From NCBI GenBank assembly GCA_007922195.1, contig ML681989.1:43094765-43158764 (forward strand): a stretch of 64,000 nucleotides of DNA, read 5' to 3'. Below the pieces are notes generated by a model. That model did no database searches, had not been told where the DNA came from, and was given only the letters and a program-made list of their open reading frames with translations. The stretch comes from Podocnemis expansa. Its lineage: Eukaryota; Chordata; Testudines; Podocnemididae. Made by a program: the position numbers and the translations under genes. Shown piece by piece: positions 9,903 to 21,759 of this stretch (positions within the stretch are counted from its first letter, which is position 1; every line of letters starts with the position of its first letter).

Positions 9903-9995
9903 AACTGAATGATGTGAGCAGTGCTCAAAGGAGAATAGTGGGTTACTTACCAGTAACTGTCCTTCTTTGAGATGGGCTGCTCGCATACACTTAGG
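9903..9995 (-). repeat. DIRS copy 1 internal complementary region
   Basis: The left half (9903-9935) is the reverse complement of the element's left outer end at 4276-4310. The right half (9936-9995) is the reverse complement of its right outer end at 10195-10250. The two halves meet at the position where a circular form of the element would be joined. This is the diagnostic architecture of DIRS1-type elements, in which the region is thought to template repair of the ends. Confidence 0.85.
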
Positions 9996-10037
9996 TGACT
10001 CCCACTGTCCCCCCAATGGAGTTGGCAAAGGTGTATG

Positions 10038-10250
10038 GGACTGGGAGGGTCAGGGCCACGGTCATGGTCACGGTCACCTATATAGCCATGGTAGTGGTGT
10101 AGAGGGGGCGTTGGCCACATGCCTTGATCTGACAGGCTAAGGCTGAAGACTTTCCGAGCTACTGTGTGCTGTCGCACGTGGACACCTGTAACTGAATACA
10201 TGTGAGCAGCCCATCTTGAAGAAGGACAATTACTGGTAAGTAACCCACTG
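10038..10250 (-). repeat. DIRS copy 1 right inverted terminal repeat
   Basis: The inner part (10038-10205) pairs with the left repeat. The outer 50 bp, ending GGTAAGTAACCCACTG, are absent from the left end but pair with 9936-9995. Confidence 0.85.
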
Positions 10251-10439
10251 TTATGTAAGTCAACTGAACTGGTCTCTGTGAAATGTCCCACAGTGCTCCA
10301 CTAGGACCACTCCAGAGATTGTTTTCAGTGCTGCTGACCAGCAGCCAGGTACACAGGAAACAGCCCCTCCCCTGTTAAAGCACTGGGAACTTTTGAATTT
10401 CCATTTCTTTTCTGATAAGTATGGAAAGTTCTGCAGCCC

Positions 10440-12330
10440 ACCTGGTCATTGCTACTCAACACCCTGAATTTAGTCCAGCCTGGAGTAGACAAGACATGGT
10501 GGAGTGGATCTTATAGATTTGTGGTGAGAAGATTCTGTAGAAGCAAAGCTCCCATCCAGCTATAAAGAAGTAGAAATGTACAAAAATATCATGTAGGTCA
10601 TGAGGAAGAAGGAGTACATCAGGGACATGCAGCACTGATCAAATAACTTAGGCAGGTGTACCAGAAAACAAGGAAAGTGAACAGTTCTGATTCAGCACCA
10701 CAGATATGCCGCTTTTACAGTGAGCTGCATGCATTTCTCAGTGGTGGCCCCCCAAAACACAGTGTAGATACCTTCCAGGAACCTGAGTCCTGTCCACCTC
10801 TGGCAACAATGAAGAGAACATTCTGAGTGAGAACAAGGAGGAGGAGGAAAAGGAAGAGGATAATGGGAGACAGACAAGAGGTAGATTCATTCTCCCTGAG
10901 AGCCAGGAGTGGTTTTAATTGGGCACTCCAGGCCATGGTGGCTGAGTGTGATGCTGGGATAGGCACCTCTAGTAAGTATACAATGCAATTCCAATCAAAT
11001 TGTAGGAGTTGCATCCTTTTATGTTGTACATTTAATATGAAAAAAGTGAAATATGAAAAAGGCTATCTGATTCTCAGTGGCCACTCCAGCTATGCTGAGG
11101 GTGCCTTCTCTTTCTCCAGAAGAGATGTTTATTTACACACAGATAGAATAAAAATCATCCATGGAAATTTCCAAGAAACTTTCATAGAGGTACTCCTCAA
11201 TCTTTTGCAAAAGATTTCTGAGGGAAACTGCCTGATTTCTTTCACCATTTTAGGGCATTTCCCCATGCCGCTCCAGTTTAATTCTGCTGAAATAATTGCA
11301 TAAGATCATTGCATAGCAGGTCTGTACCCCGGCACTGGCACCACATGCTCCCTTGTTACGTCCGGTGCCCTGAGGTGACTGATGTCACATAGGGTGACCT
11401 AGAGGGAACAGTGAAATTTTTCATTACAAATGCATGTACCATGAACAATAGAGCATGTGGTCCCTGAACTGTGGTTTCCTTAACATGCTGGAGATTTGGA
11501 TGATGCTGACCTCAAAATCTTCAAATTGTGGGCAACTACTGTCATCAACATTAAGGGCAGGCGGAGGGCAGTTCCCTTGTTCTCTTAAGGCCACAACACC
11601 CCTTCCCCTGGAGCTTCCCTGGAAAAAAGGCTACAGTTTGGGGCACTTAAAACTTGTTCCAGTTCTTCAGCATGTTGCTAAGAGGAAGAGGTGTTGTTCA
11701 CTTTTGCTCTGTGCTTCCAACACAGGTTGCCCACAAGTTGCAACACAAAGCCTGTTGACCATGCTCTTGGTCCATGCTCACCAGATGGAACATCAATATT
11801 AGTTCATAGAAGAGCAGGGAATGCTCATTATGTTCTGGCTTGCACTTATAAACCGAGAGATTTTAAATAACAGCCTTGCACTAGACCCAGGTCATGTACT
11901 GACAATAGTTGCCTTGTGCTCTGCATGTCTTACAGTGAAAAGCTCAGCCTTCAGTTCAGCCACCACACTGGCAAAGAGCCTGTAGCAGTTTAGAAGGAAA
12001 AAAGAATGACTGATGACCTGTTCAACAAGATAATGAATGACTCTAGGACAGCTGACATGGATTTAAGAGCCTGGATGGGGTTGTTTTGTTTTGTTTTGTT
12101 TTGTTTGTGTTTGTTTGAAAACTGGACACAGAGAGCAGGAGAGTTCAGAAGTACGAGCATGTCCTGAAGGATGAGATGTTGTATATAGTGAAGAACCAAT
12201 CAAACATGTTGAGACACCTGGCTGAGCTTCAAGAAAAGCAGCCTGAGGTTCAAGTCTCTTGACAGCCCCTGCAGAACAGCCTGCAAGCACTACCCTGTTC
12301 CCAACCTCCTACCCACAGGGCAAGCCCAAA
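10440..12330 (+). pseudogene. Myb/SANT-like accessory gene of a Harbinger element, decayed
   Basis: Two exon-like parts. The first (about 10440-10972) shows fragments of a Myb/SANT-like domain protein: APAW-like start with QDMVEWIL, LRQVYQKTRKVNS, APQICRFYSELHAFLSGG, an acidic EEEEKEED run and LPESQE. A plausible donor GTAAGT lies at 10972. The second (about 11995-12330) begins after a TTTAG and reads RMTDDLFNKIMNDSRTADMD, then MLRHLAELQEKQPE. That order matches uncharacterised Myb/SANT proteins of reptile genomes that derive from PIF/Harbinger transposons, where the Myb protein helps the transposase bind DNA. Stops, frameshifts and a GTTTT microsatellite (12081-12115) break it. The match is from memory. 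Confidence 0.5.
12081..12115. repeat. GTTTT pentanucleotide microsatellite
   Basis: Four to five tandem GTTTT units, then GTTTGTGTTTG, inside the second part of the Myb-like pseudogene. Confidence 0.8.
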
Positions 12331-13875
12331 TGTTTTAGGCGAACTGTGATTTTGGTGCCCACATTAGGGGGTGATTTTTTCATTTATAAGAGCTAATAGA
12401 TAGATATACTTCCATCTAATCTGGTATCCCTTAAAGCCTCGTGCCATAGGAAACTACCTACTTCACCTATATGGTCAGACTAGCCTTGCCTCCCCCAAAT
12501 GTTCCAGGAGGTGGTACAGGTGGGGCCACAGGGACAATTTCTGCCAAGGAGGGACCCCCTGCCCTGGTCCTGCCTCAGTTTCTGAATCTATATGTCCCAG
12601 GGAACATTGGAGCTGGGTAAACCAAGAGGGACTTGGTAACTGGGAAGGTGGCTGGAGTGAGCTGAGATAGGAGGAGACCAGGAGGTGAACAGTGGTGGTA
12701 TGAGTCATATGTATGGAACAGTGGGGGGGGGCTCACATTAAATCTGCCCCAGTCCCCCTAAGTCCTCTGCGGGGCCCTGGGTGGGGGAAGGTGCAGCATC
12801 CCTTCCACTCTACACCAAGTAAGGGATCTAAGAACAAAAGGCAACAACTCAAAGACCTTTGATTCATAAGATCTCTGTGCTTTCATAAACAAAGTGAATT
12901 GGTTTCACCCTTCCCAAGTTTATCATACTGTCTGTTCAATTATTTTTCTGCTATTTCAGCTTCTTTCTGTTTAAGCAATAAAAGTCAATATCTTGAGAAA
13001 GAAATAATCTTTATTTATTCCAAGCATGGGGCCTTGTGAAGGGAGAATGGTAGGATTAGGGAAACTAATGCAATGGAGAGGAATGTATGGGAAGTCACAA
13101 TGCAGATACACAGCTCACATTACTGTGGCTTATTATTGAAATGGTTTTCAAAGCCTCCCAGAGACCCAGAGAGCCTTGCTTGGCTCTTCTATTGCCCTGA
13201 TATCTGGCTGCTCAAAATTATCTGCCTTCATGCCCCATCCCTGTGGGAACAATATGATTCCACTGATCAGTGCTTACTTCCAGGGAAGTAATGCTTACTT
13301 CCAGGGACCAGAAATGGTACTGCACTGTGTTCAGCTGCTGTATGACTGCTAGATGCAACAAGGAATTGTTTCATTTTATATATTGCAGTAGGGCTATCTG
13401 AAGGACATTGAAATGTTCTGCACACGAGCTCCCGTTTCAGCTCTGGAAATACTCTGGATAAGGTGTGAAGTTTTTATGATAGTTATAACAAGAGTGCACA
13501 GCTCAGTGGAGTCCATGTTTCTTAAGATATGGTGTATGTGTGGCTAAGCCAGGCTCTTGGAAAAAGTGTGGTTTGTTTGCTGTTGAAATCAGGGTAGAAA
13601 GGGAGGAAACTGCACCACAGAAGGTTGAATCCGTGTTTGCATTCTACCCTGCAACAGTGTTTTGTTCCCATGCAGTATTGTGAGGCCTTCCCAAGACTGG
13701 TTCAACTAACTGCACTATGGGATAGCTACCCATGGTGCATTGCTCTGTGTATCAGTGCAACTACTGCTAGTGACGATGCACTCCACCAGGACAATGATCA
13801 TGGTATAGGCACACCCAACCAATTTAATTACTGCAGTGGCTGGATGTTGACTTGAATTTGTAGGGCAGATATGCC

Positions 13876-16800
13876 TAAAGAGAGAGAGAGACTTCCTGCC
13901 CCAGGCCTTGATGTCTAAATAGACAAACAAAAGATGGGGGAACAAAATTAATGTTGTCTACATTGAGTTAGGAAATTAGACCCAGAAAAATTAAATGATT
14001 CCCCCAAAGTTACAGCACAAGCAGGTAGTAGAGCTGGGAATTGAATGCAGATTTCATAGGTCCTAGTCAAATATCCATATGAACATTGTTTCTCTCTATT
14101 ATAGGAAAGTCCATATGGATAGGCCAAAGCTAAAGCTGTGTAAAAATTTTTCTCGTGGCATGTGAAAAATAAGGCATGTCTTTCTGGATATCCAAAGGCA
14201 ATACTTTAACACATCTACATTCTCTGCTGTGACTACTCCCTTTTGTCACTGGACTGTATTTTTATTCATAAAACTAGCATTTCTAAAACCAATAGCTTAT
14301 TTATTAGAAGTATTACTGAAGTGATCAAAAAGATTTTTTCCATTCAAAATCTTCATTAACAGAGAAAATGCCTTGTCAGCCTTTTCCAGCTGATGTTCTC
14401 AACAAATGCTCTTTTCAAACATATTTATTTTTTTTCCCTATGTAACATATTAGTCATATTAGGAAAGATTCATTTTTATGCTTCTCAGCCAATCTTGATA
14501 TTGATCTCCTTTCTAAGGAGCCGTGAAATCTACAAATGAAAAGTGCCGTATATGACCTAGATATTAACTAATTGTTTTTATTGTAATTGGTCAAATAAAA
14601 CCCTATTCCTCATTCCTAATTTTGCATGTAGCAAAGATGTCTAGAGCCTTTTTTATAGATGGAAAAAGATTCTACTCTATCCGTTGACCTCAAACATCTT
14701 ACTCCAGTCTCTAACCTCTTCTCTTTAGTCCTTCCTCCCCACTCCATATCTTAAGGGATTAGTAGATCTTCCAGCTCCACATTGGGCTCCAGATTCTGTT
14801 TTCTTTGGTGAACAACACATCCCAGATAGCTTGAAACCAGGAAAATTTCAGCACATGGGATATTTGAACCCAGCTTCACCACAGGACAACGGATTACAGA
14901 AGCTTGAAAATAGTAGAAAGGAATGCTGCAGATGAGAGAGGGTAATTGTAGAAAGATGGGAATTCAAGGCTCATTGGGGACTCACGGGAGCAATGAGGGC
15001 ATCACTGTTGGCTTGAGCAGAGAGGAAATGTTCCTGTCATCTAACAAAGTATTGTCTTAATTCAGCCTTTTCTGAAATCCTCATCTTAGCTATTGAAACT
15101 TCCATATCTATGCCCACCCCAAAGTTCCAGAACATTGGTCTGTATTTTCTCTGAATACTGCTGTTTTGCATGCACACCTACAAATACAATCACAACATGG
15201 TCATCTTCAAACTACTCTGTCAGATCCCATTCATTTTCATATCTGTTTCCAAAATTGTTTTCCTTAAAACTTCAATAGACTTTCTTTCACAGGTCTTCTT
15301 GATGTCTAATCGTATCTGCCTGTTTTGCATTATGTTCCCCTCACTCTTTTCCCCTCCATCCCCCACCAAAAGAATTGACATAGCTGGCACAAGAGCCGCC
15401 TTCTTGTGTTATAAGAGGTCAAGCTTCAGCAGAACATTTGAAGTTACCACACTGCCTGGTGACTCAGATTCTGTCACCCACACAAGGACAGGTACCAGTT
15501 TTTGAGACTGAGACAGAGCAAACAGAATGAGCTAGCTTATAGCAGCATCCATTTTGTGTCATCCAAAAATCTGTCTGTCATTACAGAATGAATACACACG
15601 GTCCCTGCCACTGAAAAATCTTGCATCTCTCTGCCTAACTAACCATCTAAATCTCATCTGGGAACATCATTTCTGACTTAGCCTATGCCTCTAAGTTTCT
15701 CCCTCTCGTTAGTTATTATTTAACGCTTGAACCCTATAATTTAACTCTTTTGAGTGTTTTTGGAGTACAGGTTATATGAAATTAAGTTGTAATATAATGC
15801 TGTCCAGAATCCATTCCAGGGGTGGGGGAAACCTCATTAAACATATCGGTCTGTGTAACTAGACTGGATTCTAGTGGCATAAAAGATAGCAAGTTAGGTA
15901 AGGCTTTCAATTGGACAGGTTTTGCCTAGTCTAGTGGCACTTCATCAGTCTTGTCTATAGGCTGCCATCATTTTTTCACTCCTTAGCTAACTGCAGAGCA
16001 TGCTTTCATTAACAGGCACAAGGGCTGTGGTTTCTTGTCTGCCACTGCTAATGAAGCTGATTACGGGCACCATTTTTATAATGTGCATCCTGTTAGAACA
16101 GACACCTCCACTGGTTACTGAGGAAGGTGATAGGATCTTGCTCTTTATTATTAGCAGTGCTTTAGTTGAGTGTCTGTCAGCATTTTCATCATATACTGTT
16201 TTCAGGGGGTTGTGATTCAGCCATAAAAATTAGCTCCAGGCTGGCACTTGACATAGAAAGTTCTAAATCTAGGGATTAGTTTTTGTTAGCAAAAGTTTTT
16301 AAAATCCAACTTTGGTCATTTGTAGGTTATAGGAATTTTTTAAAGGCATTGCTGTTTGGATGCTTCTTTTGTTGTCTCCTTGGGTTTAAATCTCCCTAAG
16401 AGACTTTTCCCCATCCTTTTGGAATTTCAAAAATCTCCTACTTCACCACATTTTTCACCTCCATCTTAAAGGACTATATCACAGCTTCCATTATGGTAGT
16501 TAAAGATTGCATTAGCTTTGGAGCCCTCATGTCTCCCTACATACATTGAAATGTAGGTTCGGAAGTTACCTTGGTGGGGGATCATCAAATAACTTCCTAC
16601 ACACTGGCAGGACCATGTAACCTAGAAGACCATCCTTGACAAGTATTTATGTAGCCTGCTCTTTAAAGTCTTCAATGATAGGGATTCTGCAACCTCACCT
16701 GGACATTGAATACACAGCTAACTGCTCTTAGAGTAGGAAAGCTTTTCCTAATCCCTAATCTAAATCCCCTGGTCGCAGATTAAGCCAATTACTTTTTGTC

Positions 16801-17159
16801 CTTCAGTGGGCATGAAGAACAACTGATCACCATCTGCTTTATAACAGAAGTCTTTTGGAAGACTTATCAGATACCTCTGCCCCCCCCCCCCCGGTCATCT
16901 TTTTCAAGATTAAACATTCAGGCTTTTAACTTTTCCTTGCTAGTGTTTTTTTGTAAAAATTTTTATCATGTTTGTTGCACTCCTACATTTTCCTTAAAAT
17001 GTAACACCCAAAAATGGAGATAGTACTTAAGATGAAGCATCACCAATGCTGAGAAGCATGAGATAATTATCTCATATATGACATAAGATACTCCAATTAA
17101 AAATGCCACAGAATATTAGTCATTTTTGCAAACGCATCACATCATTGGCTTATATTCAA
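13876..17159. other. Unassigned intronic sequence with a C13 tract
   Basis: AT-rich intronic DNA with no recognised gene. A run of 13 C lies at 16880-16892. Short open frames (15093, 15170, 16000, 16796) show no family motif. 15835-15960 contains two similar TCTAGTGGCA segments, perhaps a small old repeat. Confidence 0.5.
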
Positions 17160-18300
17160 TTTTTGAACCATAATAATCCCCAAATCCATTTTAGCCATTT
17201 ATTTCCCATTTTGTATTTATGTATTTGTTTTTCTGCTTGTGTTTATACAATACTATCTTATTAATTTCAAACCAATTTTCCAATTTGTAAAATTTGCTGT
17301 GGATTCTAAACCTGTCCTCCAAAATGCTATCAGCCTCTCCCAACTTTGTATCTTCTGTAAATTTTATAAGCATACTTTCCACTCCATTATCCAAGTAATT
17401 TATAAAAATATTGAATAGTACCAGACCCAGGTTAGACCCCTCTGGGACTTCACTAAGTGCATCTTCCCATTTGACAGCAAACCACAGGTGATTGCTCTTT
17501 TAGTATGGTTATTCGGTGTTTTTCAACCCCTTATAGTAATTTCATGTAGACCATGTTTGTCAAGTTTGCCTATAAGCGTGTCATTTGGAACTATGTCAAA
17601 AGCCTTACTAAAATCAGGATATAGCAAATCTGCAGCTTCCCCCATTCTATAGACAAGTAAACCTGTCAAACAAAAAAACTAAGTTGGTTGGCCATGATTT
17701 GTCCTTGATGAATCCATGTTGGCTATTACTATCTTATTGTCTTGTAGGTGCTTACAATTTGATTGTTCAGTAATTTGTTCCAGTGTCTTTTTAAGTACTG
17801 AAGTTAAACTGACTGATCTATAATAACCTGTTTCCTTTTTGTTGCTCCTTTTAAAAATAAGTACTATGTTTGCCCTTCTTCTCTTTTTTGGGGTCTGACA
17901 CATCTTCCATGAGCTCTTGAAGATAATTGCTGACAGTTTTAAGATTACTTCAGCTAGTTTCTTAAATACAGTAGGGTGAATTTCGTCAGCTCCTGCCATC
18001 TTGAGTCCATACAACTTACCTACAGATTCCTTAACCTGTTCTTTCCCTGTTCTGGATTGTGTCCCTTTTCCCTTGCTGTTAATATTAGTACTGTTAACTA
18101 TATGATTGTCATTAACCTTTTCAGTGAAAACTGACTCAGAAGAGGCTTCAGGCTTCTTGATATCATCAATTACTAGCAGTCTTCCCCCTGTAAGCTGTGG
18201 ACCTACTCTTTGTTTTGCATTCAAGGTATTTATAAAATCTCTTCTTATTGCCTTTTACATTCCTTGCTAGACGTAATGCTTTAACCCCAAGTCCCTGTGT
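17160..18300 (-). mobile_element. Old CR1-type LINE fragment (reverse transcriptase)
   Basis: Minus-strand translation gives diverged CR1 ORF2 pieces. At 18224-17679 it reads GLKMAGADEIHPTVFKKLAE, then ANIVLIFKR and YRSVSLTSV, the counterparts of [19 protein letters not shown] and YRPVSLTSI in the younger copies here. At 17394-17191 it reads FTEDTKLGEADS, the counterpart of the FADDTKLGG active-site box, so the first catalytic Asp reads Glu. The left end lacks the C-terminal domain and 3' tail. Divergence is much greater than in the copies at 48178 and 57736, so this is an older insertion. Confidence 0.8.
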
Positions 18301-18999
18301 GCCCAGGGTTCCAGAGCATTTCCTGGATAGCACCATTAGGACAATTCTTTATTTTAAAATGAATTTCTTCATATGGATTGAAACCTTCTGGTGAATGAGT
18401 TTATGGGTCTTCATACTATTTAATGTGAAGGAGGCCTCATTGTGCTCTCCTTGCACAAAGGCAACTCCCTAGAGCACTTCCTACAAGTGGGTCTGTGACC
18501 CACTACCCATTCTTGAATGCTATAATTTCCACTACATGTTAACCTAGATAGAGTGACAGTTAAACATATAGAGAATCCACAAGCTTAGAGCCTGGGTTTC
18601 TGGTCTTTGAGCAACTGTTGTATCCATGCCACCATCCAATAGCTCTGGCATGGCAGCAATCAGCCAGTTGTGAGTCTTACGGGCTTCTGCACCGTAGGAT
18701 GTGCTGCTGCAGAAGGCCTGAGTGACAGTACTCTTAGGATCTCTGATTGTTCCAGGAGCTCTGTTTAACCCTGGAAGGGACAACACAAAGTTGTCTGTAC
18801 AACTAGCTGAATCTCTAGCCAGCTGCCATGACAGACCTTGCTCCTGGCCTGTTCCCAGTCCTTCTTCGTTTCCTGCCTTCTGACTATAGTGCTGACTCTT
18901 GGCTCTATTTCCTGGCTTCTGACTCCAACTTTGACTGCTCGGCCTGACTTCCTACATCCCAGCCATTATAGCTGGGAGTGGCTAACCTCTCCATGATCA
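18301..18999. other. Unassigned sequence upstream of the Gypsy gag
   Basis: No gene recognised. The CT-rich part at 18840-18960 with repeated CCTG/CTGACT motifs could be the 5' LTR or leader of the Ty3/Gypsy element that follows, but I could not find a matching 3' copy. Confidence 0.35.
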
Positions 19000-19216
19000 G
19001 TGATCTGGTGGGGATATGGATGGCTAGGCATCCTATTACCTACTGAACTCCATGGATTTGCACTGGTGGGTTGCTCATTTCCAAGCAGAGAACTATGTTC
19101 TGCAGACTTGAGTGACAAAATTTCTGGCAGAAAACTAAGCCTTTCATGGACAGGAAGCCCATTTACAGTGAGTCCAGACTTAGGCAGTTGGCTCACCACC
19201 TCAACAAGGCGCACCA

Positions 19217-19902
19217 TGCCCTTACCTGAACATTTTGATGAGAACCATCAGAAATTCTGAGAATTCTTTAATCTACTTTTTGTGATTCATCCCTAGCTAG
19301 ACCTATAGCCATAGAAGCCTTGGACTGCAACACTCAATTGCTGGAACAAGACAGCACCACACTGACAGTAAGAAATGGTTTCCTTCAGACTGCCTCCATA
19401 AGTTTTTTATGATCCCCCATTGCACACACTTGGACAAAGCTTCCCTGCAGAAGTTCTGACAGGGTCAGGGGTCAGCTGCAAAGTATGTCACACATTTCCA
19501 TCCCCTAACAGCAGACACAGAACAGAATAAGACAAGCCAGTTCCACCTATGTAGGATTAAACAAGGAGGCCAATGATGAATTATGCCAGATGGAGACTCG
19601 TGAGATTGGATGTATTTATGGACTTGTCCCAGCTCCATTAGATAACTAGCTATGTGAGCAAAGGAAGTGGGGGAGTCACATGGCCACTGTGCCCAGGTAC
19701 CACACCATCAGCCAAGAGACTAGTGCCAAAATCTATGCAAATTAACCTGGCCCAAAGGCAGTTTTCTGCCAAAGAAAGGGAATGGTGCCAATGTACTAAC
19801 TTGTGTTGTACCACAGTGAAGCAGAACATGCACAATGCTTCCTCATGTGAAGGATTCCTGTTGCAAGGAAGTCAGAAAATGAATGATTTCTGGCTCTATT
19901 GA
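19217..19902 (+). pseudogene. Ty3/Gypsy gag remnant
   Basis: Begins MPLPEHFDENHQKF, a typical start of a Gypsy capsid domain. Pieces of the capsid core follow in shifting frames, with LLEQ and DP..HTLDKASLQK-like segments. A C-terminal part at 19654-19902 reads PKSMQINLAQRQFSAKERE and then a knuckle remnant with C, C, H and C in NLCCTTVKQNMHNASSC. The second Cys is displaced, so the zinc site is probably broken. Gag proteins of this family form the particle that carries the element RNA. Confidence 0.65.
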
Positions 19903-20045
19903 TGGTGGGACGATTTCATACCTGGGTATGACATTGGAACATCTCCAAATGTCCTGATTAGGTCCATTTTTAGGCAGTAAGAATATTACTGCTTTCCCAG
20001 GTATCAGTGTGGTTGCTCATTTCTAGTGATGTTTAGCAGTTCCTA

Positions 20046-20303
20046 TTGCAGCAGGCCTTTATTAAGTCTGGCATTGCAGTCATCTCAATGAATGCAGAGG
20101 CAACTCAGGCTCTGCAAATTCCAATCCATCAGAAATCCTTGCCTGACATCATGAAAAGCAAAGAAGAGACTCTTTTGGCCTCAAAGTCAGTAACTCAAAA
20201 AATTGTGGTGCTAGAGGCTGTAATCCAGGACACAAGGAGTTTTTGTGGTTCAACATGGTCTGTTCCTCATACCTTCCCCTTATCATCAGTATTACCTGAT
20301 TGA
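20046..20303 (+). pseudogene. Ty3/Gypsy protease-region remnant
   Basis: An 85-codon open frame reading ATQALQIPIHQKSLPDIMKS. It corresponds to the stretch after the active-site loop in Gypsy aspartic proteases (A-x-ALxIP..KPLPDIVKV). The DSG active site itself is not visible in this frame. Confidence 0.5.
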
Positions 20304-20639
20304 TGCAACACAGCTCACACATAATCTGTCACAAGCAAAGATAAGTTTACCTTCTAATAATGCCAACAGGTCTATGCATTGCCACTGACAAGAATCCAGG
20401 TCCTGAAAACTGCTCCCAGAGAGTGGTGGCTCCATCTTCAAATGGCAATGGTTGTCCGTAATGTGCTAACCTGGAACTTAATGTGTTGCATGATGCATCC
20501 GTAAGAAATTCCAGGACAACACTGATGTCTTTGAAAAGAGAACCATAGACACACTGTATCCTCACAGAGATTTTGAGTGTCCTATTGACAACATTTCCTC
20601 TGTGAATACATTCAGGCAAGTTTGTTCATCACTCAATAT

Positions 20640-21720
20640 CTCCCACAGAAACCCCCATCCTTTTTTGGAGAAGGAAAGATGGTTTCTCACCCTTCTTCAT
20701 AAACTACAGAATACTAATTCAAAAGATAATCCAAAACAGGTACTCCTTGTGAGTGATTTCTGAAGCATTGGACTGTTTGCAATAAACCTGAATGTTTACC
20801 AAATTGGACTTCCAGCAAGCTTATAACTTGGTACATATCTGAACAACTTCTAGACCTGCTATGAGGATTTTGAATATTTGGCAGTGCTGTTTGACTTTAT
20901 TAATGTCCCAACTACTTACAAGCATTTTTAATGATGTCACAAGGGACAGGCTAAACCAGTACGCAGTTGCCTACCATGGCAACATAGGATCTCTTTGGAA
21001 AACCAGCAGTGTGATAACCATGTCCAGACTATTCTGATGGGCTGTGACAGCATGGTTTATACACAAGATCAGAAAAGTGCACATTTGATCAGACATCTAT
21101 GGAGTTCCTGGGATATAGCATCTCCTCCCATGGTATCCAAATGGACCCCCCGAAAATGGAGGTTATTTGTAGTTGGGTAGTCTGGTGTTCTCAGAGGTGC
21201 AGCTCTTCATAAGTTTGAAAAGTTCTACTGATGCTTTATCTCACACTTTTTGGTACAAACATGCCCCCCAATAGCTCTTCTCCATTAACTTGCCAAGTTT
21301 ACATGGTGCCCTGGCTTAGGAATCCTTTGAATCACTCGAAGTCACATTTACAGGATCCTCTGTCTTGATGTACCCGGACCAAGACTGGGCATTTATTTTA
21401 GATGTTAACACAGCACAGCCATCACAGCTAAGTTGTTCCAGAGACACGGCATCTGTGAATGTACAATATTTGGATGCTTTCTCTTGTGAAACAAAACTAT
21501 GAAATTCTTGATAATGAATTACTTGAAATCAGCTCCACATTAGTAGAACACTCCACTTAGTACCATTTCCTCAGAAGGGCCTTAATTCCAGGGCAAATTT
21601 TCACAGACCATGAATACATCAAGAATTTACATAAGGCCATGGTGTTAAATCAAAGATAATGTTGATACACACCATTTTTCTACTGCTTTGTCTTTGTAAT
21701 CAACTATTCTTGTAACCAAT
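20640..21720 (+). pseudogene. Ty3/Gypsy reverse transcriptase and RNase H remnant
   Basis: Recognisable pieces: FEYLAVLFDFINVPTTYKHF (near 20860-20925), equivalent to the GHFEYLVMPFGL..APATF region; KCTFDQTSMEFLGYSIS with GIQMDP (about 21070-21150), a hallmark after the active site; and NNGKANTLS (about 21720), the end of RNase H. At the active-site position (20966-20983) the frame reads A-Y-H-G-N-I where YLDD is expected, so both catalytic aspartates are replaced. Frequent stops confirm a fossil. Confidence 0.7.
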
Positions 21721-21759
21721 AATGGCAAAGCCAACACTCTGTCCCTAAAGGAAAAATAT

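Larger units (their letters stand above)
4276..10250 (+). mobile_element. DIRS-type tyrosine-recombinase retrotransposon, copy 1
   Basis: An almost full-length DIRS element of about 5.97 kb, including a 319-bp later insertion. In order it has a left inverted terminal repeat, gag with a CCHC knuckle, reverse transcriptase with a YLDD box, RNase H, a tyrosine recombinase, an internal complementary region at 9903-9995 and a right inverted repeat. DIRS elements replicate through RNA and integrate with a tyrosine recombinase instead of a DDE integrase, so no target duplication is expected. Every coding part carries frameshifts or stops, so this copy cannot act on its own. A GTT borders the left end and a GTT borders the right end. 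The element appears to sit inside a Harbinger-like element. Confidence 0.88.
10251..13875 (+). mobile_element. PIF/Harbinger-like DNA transposon remnant, right part
   Basis: Directly after the DIRS end the sequence runs ATGTAAGTCAACTGAACTGG. It continues through a CCACAGTGCTCC and GCTGACCAGCAGCC region, a Myb/SANT-type pseudogene (10440-12330), AATAAA-rich sequence near 12975-13025, and a right arm near 13600-13875. The right arm contains the imperfect palindrome TGCACTATGGG..CCCATGGTGCA at 13711-13739. The right end reads GCAGATATGCC followed by TAA, compatible with a Harbinger 3-bp target. I found no transposase motifs. The assignment rests on remembered similarity to turtle Harbinger elements plus the Myb-like gene. 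Confidence 0.45.

Noticed and set aside
10827..11303. A 158-codon frame starting with Arg/Lys-rich residues
   Set aside because: It reads the acidic Glu/Lys tract of the Myb-like fossil in a wrong phase and then runs into intron-like sequence.
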